A stretch of DNA of 19,449 bases from Clostridiales bacterium UBA4362 (GTDB lineage: Bacteria > Bacillota > Clostridia > TANB77 > CAG-508): positions 5,358 through 24,806 of the forward strand of contig DGSM01000105.1 in NCBI GenBank assembly GCA_002393975.1, written 5' to 3'. Position 1 is the first letter of the stretch. The number at the start of each line of letters is the position of its first letter. Position numbers and translations under genes: made by a program. The notes under the pieces were generated by a model, which had not been told where the DNA came from, did no database searches, and saw nothing but the letters and a program-made list of their open reading frames with translations. Positions 16,774 through 19,449 of this stretch are shown piece by piece.

Positions 16774-17148
16774 CTAGACAACTTCTCTTATCCATAAACC
16801 ATGTAAATTGCAATAAACATATATTTTCATTCCTGGTTCATAATGCCCAATAGCATCTATTTCTTCTCCTGGTTTAAAGAAAAATGTTTTTTCTTCATTT
16901 TTGTAGACTAACTTTATCCACATAATATAATGTTCTTCATCAATTTCATGATTTAAAATTACTCTAATTTTTCCTTCTAAAATCTCGTAAGTTGGTATGT
17001 GGCTTGCATTTGACGTATCTACTTCATTACAAGTAATTTTTTCCATTGCTTCTCCACAACAGATAGTATCATTAAATGAGTTCACTATCTCTTCCACAAC
17101 TTTTCCACAATGATTGCACTTTTTTAAAAGTACTTTTCTGCTATTCAT
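16774..17148 (-). CDS. Desulfoferrodoxin-type superoxide reductase
   Basis: Superoxide reductase reduces superoxide to hydrogen peroxide in the cytoplasm of anaerobes. The 124-residue protein has an N-terminal desulforedoxin-like site with Cys11, Cys14, Cys30 and Cys31 (C-x2-C-x15-CC) and a catalytic centre II with His50, His67, His73, Cys113 and His116 (HEIDEEHYIMW and YCNLHGLW), so both iron sites are complete. The Glu-Lys pair that usually precedes the first His (EKHVP) is Ala48-Ser49 here; the Lys is known to help draw in superoxide. Both the deletion of about three residues between His50 and His67 and this change are unusual. ATG 17148 has GGAG upstream. It is 17 bases after the CAP gene stop and eight bases ahead of the aldo/keto-reductase-like gene. 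Confidence 0.93.
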   Translation of the reverse strand: MNSRKVLLKKCNHCGKVVEEIVNSFNDTICCGEAMEKITCNEVDTSNASHIPTYEILEGKIRVILNHEIDEEHYIMWIKLVYKNEEKTFFFKPGEEIDAIGHYEPGMKIYVYCNLHGLWIREVV

Positions 17149-17165
17149 TCTTACTCCTATGTTTT

Positions 17166-18452
17166 TTAGTTAGTAAATATTTGGCAATAAATCTTACCAT
17201 ATTTAGGTGATGTTACTACACCTATTCCTGTTTTCTTATATTTAGCATTTAACATATTTTCTTTATGTCCGCTAGAATTCATCCAAGCTGTAACAGCTCC
17301 ACTATTTGATGAATTTCCTGCTAAATTCTCTGCTAGAGATGAATATGAATATCCATATTTAGCCATAGTTTGTGCTGGTGTTCCTAAATTAGGAGTTGTA
17401 TGTGAGAATGTACCAGTTTTAGCTAAGTCCATTGCTCTAGCTTCAGCAACTTTTGCTAAACCACTATCCCAAGTTAATGCATTTACTCCAGCATCTGTTC
17501 TTTTCTCATTTACTAAGCTAAATGTACTACTTGCACTAGATGGTAATGATTTATACACAAATGTATCACTAGGTGTGCTAGGTGTACTTGGAGTACTTGG
17601 TGTACTAGGTGTAGTAGATGATCCTGATCCTTGATCATTTGAACTTGAACTTGAACCTGAACTAGAATTGTTTCCACTAGAAGAGCTTCCTGAAGATTGA
17701 TTATTACTACTATTATTATTGCTATTATTTGTGTTATTGTTACTATTATTTGAAGTAGATTTATTCTCTTTTTTATTGTCTTTATTGCTATTATTTTCTT
17801 GTTGTTCTTCTGCTGGTTTGTCTTTTACTACTACTTTGAAGTTTCCACTAACTTCATTATTATTTTTATCTTTAGCCGTAACTGTAATTGTATATTCTCC
17901 TGAAGCATCTTTATTAAAGTCTCCTGATGTTTCTACTTCTAGATCTCCATCGATAGGATCTGTAGCAACTATTCCTGCTTTTAGGTCTATTTCCTCTCCT
18001 ACTGTTATTTCTTTATCAGCTAATCCTTCTAATTTTGGTTTTACTGTGTCTATTACTTTGTAGATATAAGTTTTAGCTACACTAATTTTTTCTCCTTCAA
18101 CTGCTTCAGTTAAAGTACATTTAATTTTGTTATCATCAACTTTTAAGAATTTATATACTTTATCGCTTGGTTGTTCTTCTCCATTAATGTCTATTTTGAC
18201 ATTTTCCATTGAAAGATCTACTTTTAGCATTTGTTTTTTTAATTCAATGATGCTAATCTCTGTACCATATTCAATTTCTTTATCTCTTCCAATAAAGAAA
18301 TTCTCAAATGCTTTTCTCTTTTCAGAAGTCCATTGCGCTCTTCTTATTATTCCTCCTGCTGTAAATGCACTAACAGAAAGTAAAAGAGTGGTAATTGTAA
18401 TCATTATAGTTTTTAAAATCTTTTCTCTTTTGTAACTTCTTCTCTCTTTCAT
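17166..18452 (-). CDS. Surface CAP-domain (SCP/PR1-like) protein with Ig-like domain
   Basis: The 428-residue protein has a signal or anchor helix (11-36), an Ig-like domain of the DUF5011 style (about 134-210; KPKLEGLADKEITVGEEI...DPIDGDLEV...GEYTITVTAKDKNNN), a low-complexity Asn/Ser/Gly/Lys linker (about 213-285), a (TPS) repeat (about 286-298) and a C-terminal CAP domain (about 313-428). In the CAP domain His351 (FSH), Glu375 (AEN), His396 and Glu398 (GHKEN) match the cleft residues of bacterial CAP proteins; bacterial family members are mostly of unknown function. It should sit outside the membrane, with the linker crossing the wall. ATG 18452 has GAGG upstream. It heads the unit with the superoxide reductase and the aldo/keto-reductase-like gene. 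Confidence 0.9.
   Translation of the reverse strand: MKERRSYKREKILKTIMITITTLLLSVSAFTAGGIIRRAQWTSEKRKAFENFFIGRDKEIEYGTEISIIELKKQMLKVDLSMENVKIDINGEEQPSDKVYKFLKVDDNKIKCTLTEAVEGEKISVAKTYIYKVIDTVKPKLEGLADKEITVGEEIDLKAGIVATDPIDGDLEVETSGDFNKDASGEYTITVTAKDKNNNEVSGNFKVVVKDKPAEEQQENNSNKDNKKENKSTSNNSNNNTNNSNNNSSNNQSSGSSSSGNNSSSGSSSSSNDQGSGSSTTPSTPSTPSTPSTPSDTFVYKSLPSSASSTFSLVNEKRTDAGVNALTWDSGLAKVAEARAMDLAKTGTFSHTTPNLGTPAQTMAKYGYSYSSLAENLAGNSSNSGAVTAWMNSSGHKENMLNAKYKKTGIGVVTSPKYGKIYCQIFTN
17572..17616. repeat. Five 9-base tandem units coding Thr-Pro-Ser repeats
   Basis: Units GGTGTGCTA, GGTGTACTT, GGAGTACTT, GGTGTACTA and GGTGTAGTA are in register on the plus strand. They encode the TPS run of the CAP protein linker. 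The 9-base period keeps the frame if copy number changes. Confidence 0.8.
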
Positions 18453-18484
18453 AGCTACCTCTATCTTATATTATCTCGTATAAA

Positions 18485-18513
18485 AAATTATCATACTAAT
18501 AAAGGCTATTCAA
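18485..18513 (-). promoter_or_regulatory. Candidate promoter of the CAP-SOR-AKR unit
   Basis: Minus-strand TTGAAT (18513-18508) and TAATTT (18490-18485) are 17 bases apart with TGA before the -10. The -10 is a weak match, and other AT-rich options lie closer to the gene. Confidence 0.4.
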
Positions 18514-18534
18514 GAAAATTAAGTTTACAATTGT

Positions 18535-18549
18535 TTAAAATAATTGTAA
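18535..18549 (-). promoter_or_regulatory. PerR-box-like sequence upstream of the superoxide reductase unit
   Basis: Minus-strand TTACAATTATTTTAA differs from the PerR box TTATAATNATTATAA at two of 14 fixed positions. It also forms part of a dyad (TTACAATT, nine bases, AATTGTAA, 18525-18549). PerR is the usual peroxide-sensing repressor of such genes in Firmicutes. The match could be chance in AT-rich DNA. Confidence 0.35.
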
Positions 18550-18550
18550 C

Positions 18551-18585
18551 AAAAAGACATTGGAGACTTAGTCTTCAATGTCTTT
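18551..18585 (-). terminator. Terminator overlapping the 3' end of the BY-kinase-like gene
   Basis: A 15-bp stem with one G-U pair (18553-18567 with 18571-18585) has the loop TAA, which is the stop codon of the gene, and is followed by a T5 tract on the minus strand. The last five codons form the upstream arm. Confidence 0.85.
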
Positions 18586-19419
18586 ATCTTCAAACTTTTC
18601 TGAAATTGCTATAATTCCATCAAGCTTACTATTTATTTGTTTAAAGGCTTCTATTGCATTATCAAAATCATCTCTTAGAGTACTATATAGTTGTACTACT
18701 ATATAATTTGAATCACTAATTTTAGATAATATTAATGCATCACTATAATCTACTATATTGTAATTGTAAATTATTATATAATCGTATTTTGCTTTTAAAT
18801 CTTCTAATAATTTTTGATTATTCTTGCTATAAAGAAGTACTTCTGGATCATCTAGTTCAGTTCCAACATTTAAGAAATCAACACCATGATACTTCTCTAT
18901 ATATGATTTATATTTATCAGAATATTTCTTTAATATATTAGAATATCCTTCTTTTTCTGACTTACCATTTCTAAAGTCACTATCGATTACTATTATTTTA
19001 GAATCTTTATGAAACTCTTTAGCAAGTTTCATTATAATGTCTTCTACTTCACTAGCTCTAGGTGAAGTTAAAAAGATCACTTTTCCTTGTTCTCTTAATC
19101 TAATTTTAGTTTTTACTTTTATTATATCTGATGAATCAGAAACAACTTCTAATAGATTATATGGTTTTAAAATGTCTGATGATTTAATACTTCTATCAAA
19201 ATAATATAATAATACTAACAGAATAAATATTGTTACAATTAATGATATTAATAATGATATTCCCTCAACTTTTAGGCCTGATGCTACATCTATAAATCTA
19301 TTGCTAGAATATGCATATAAATTACAGCTAACCATTGATATTATTAAAAGAATTGCTGTTGCAAACTTTTTTCTTCTTATGAATTTAAGTAGTTCTAGAA
19401 AGTCCACTTCTTCGTTCAC
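18568..19419 (-). CDS. Wzz/BY-kinase-like membrane protein with degraded nucleotide site
   Basis: The 283-residue protein has two membrane helices (about 19-38 and 54-73) separated by only about 15 residues, then a cytoplasmic domain. This domain aligns with bacterial tyrosine kinases of the CpsD/CapB/Wzc type: VIFLTSPRASEVED (114-127) where VTSxxPGEGKS is expected, IIVIDSDFR (142-150) equal to Walker A', and LLYSKNNQKLLEDLKAKYDY then IIIYNYNIVDYSDALILSK where YDYVIIDTPP is expected. Walker A has lost Gly-Lys-Ser, Walker B has lost its Asp, and no C-terminal Tyr cluster is present, so kinase activity is unlikely. The chain-length-regulator domain between the helices is almost gone. It may be a regulatory pseudokinase in capsule or exopolysaccharide control. 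The start is GTG 19419 behind AAGGAG; no capsule genes are visible in the window. Confidence 0.72.
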   Translation of the reverse strand: MNEEVDFLELLKFIRRKKFATAILLIISMVSCNLYAYSSNRFIDVASGLKVEGISLLISLIVTIFILLVLLYYFDRSIKSSDILKPYNLLEVVSDSSDIIKVKTKIRLREQGKVIFLTSPRASEVEDIIMKLAKEFHKDSKIIVIDSDFRNGKSEKEGYSNILKKYSDKYKSYIEKYHGVDFLNVGTELDDPEVLLYSKNNQKLLEDLKAKYDYIIIYNYNIVDYSDALILSKISDSNYIVVQLYSTLRDDFDNAIEAFKQINSKLDGIIAISEKFEDKDIED

Positions 19420-19449
19420 TGTTCTTTCTCCTTAAATTACTAATTTACA

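Overview
The window is very AT-rich, with A/T-ending codons and strong AGGAGG-type ribosome binding sites. Its genes (groESL under CIRCE control, sepF, divIVA, mutL-miaA, rsmD, a superoxide reductase) fit an anaerobic low-GC Firmicute. The style of the membrane and surface genes resembles uncultured gut Clostridia, but the exact lineage is inference. TAA, TAG and TGA all act as stops, so translation table 11 applies. All genes but one lie on the minus strand.

Reading the minus strand from high to low coordinates, the units are: (1) a Wzz/BY-kinase-like membrane protein with degraded Walker motifs, ending in a terminator; (2) a CAP-domain surface protein, a desulfoferrodoxin-type superoxide reductase and an aldo/keto-reductase-like gene whose start is out of frame with its body; (3) a DUF975/PF06541-type fusion membrane protein; (4) mutL-miaA-HlyD-like; (5) sepF, an intrinsic terminator, divIVA, a second terminator; (6) rsmD, a coiled-coil protein and a membrane-anchored FGE/C-type-lectin-like protein; (7) groES, a Nudix hydrolase and groEL; (8) a secreted papain-like protease with Ig-like repeats, cut by the window edge.

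The only plus-strand gene (15536-15832) encodes a small protein with two AbrB-like halves. It is about 43% G+C by hand count, clearly richer than its neighbours. It has its own terminator and shares overlapping divergent promoters with the membrane gene on its left. Two dyads sit in that control region, so an autoregulated switch acquired by transfer is a plausible reading.

The core genes cover protein folding, cell division, tRNA and rRNA modification and mismatch repair. The accessory genes cover the cell surface and oxygen defence. The most unusual features are the frameshifted, catalytically degraded aldo/keto reductase homologue behind the superoxide reductase, the overlapping divergent promoters of the AbrB-like gene, the degraded BY-kinase homologue, and the terminator whose U-tract abuts the divIVA ribosome binding site. 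No tRNA, rRNA, CRISPR array or transposase was seen. No gene-free stretch exceeds 300 bases; the longest (2175-2408) holds a promoter, a terminator and AT-rich filler.
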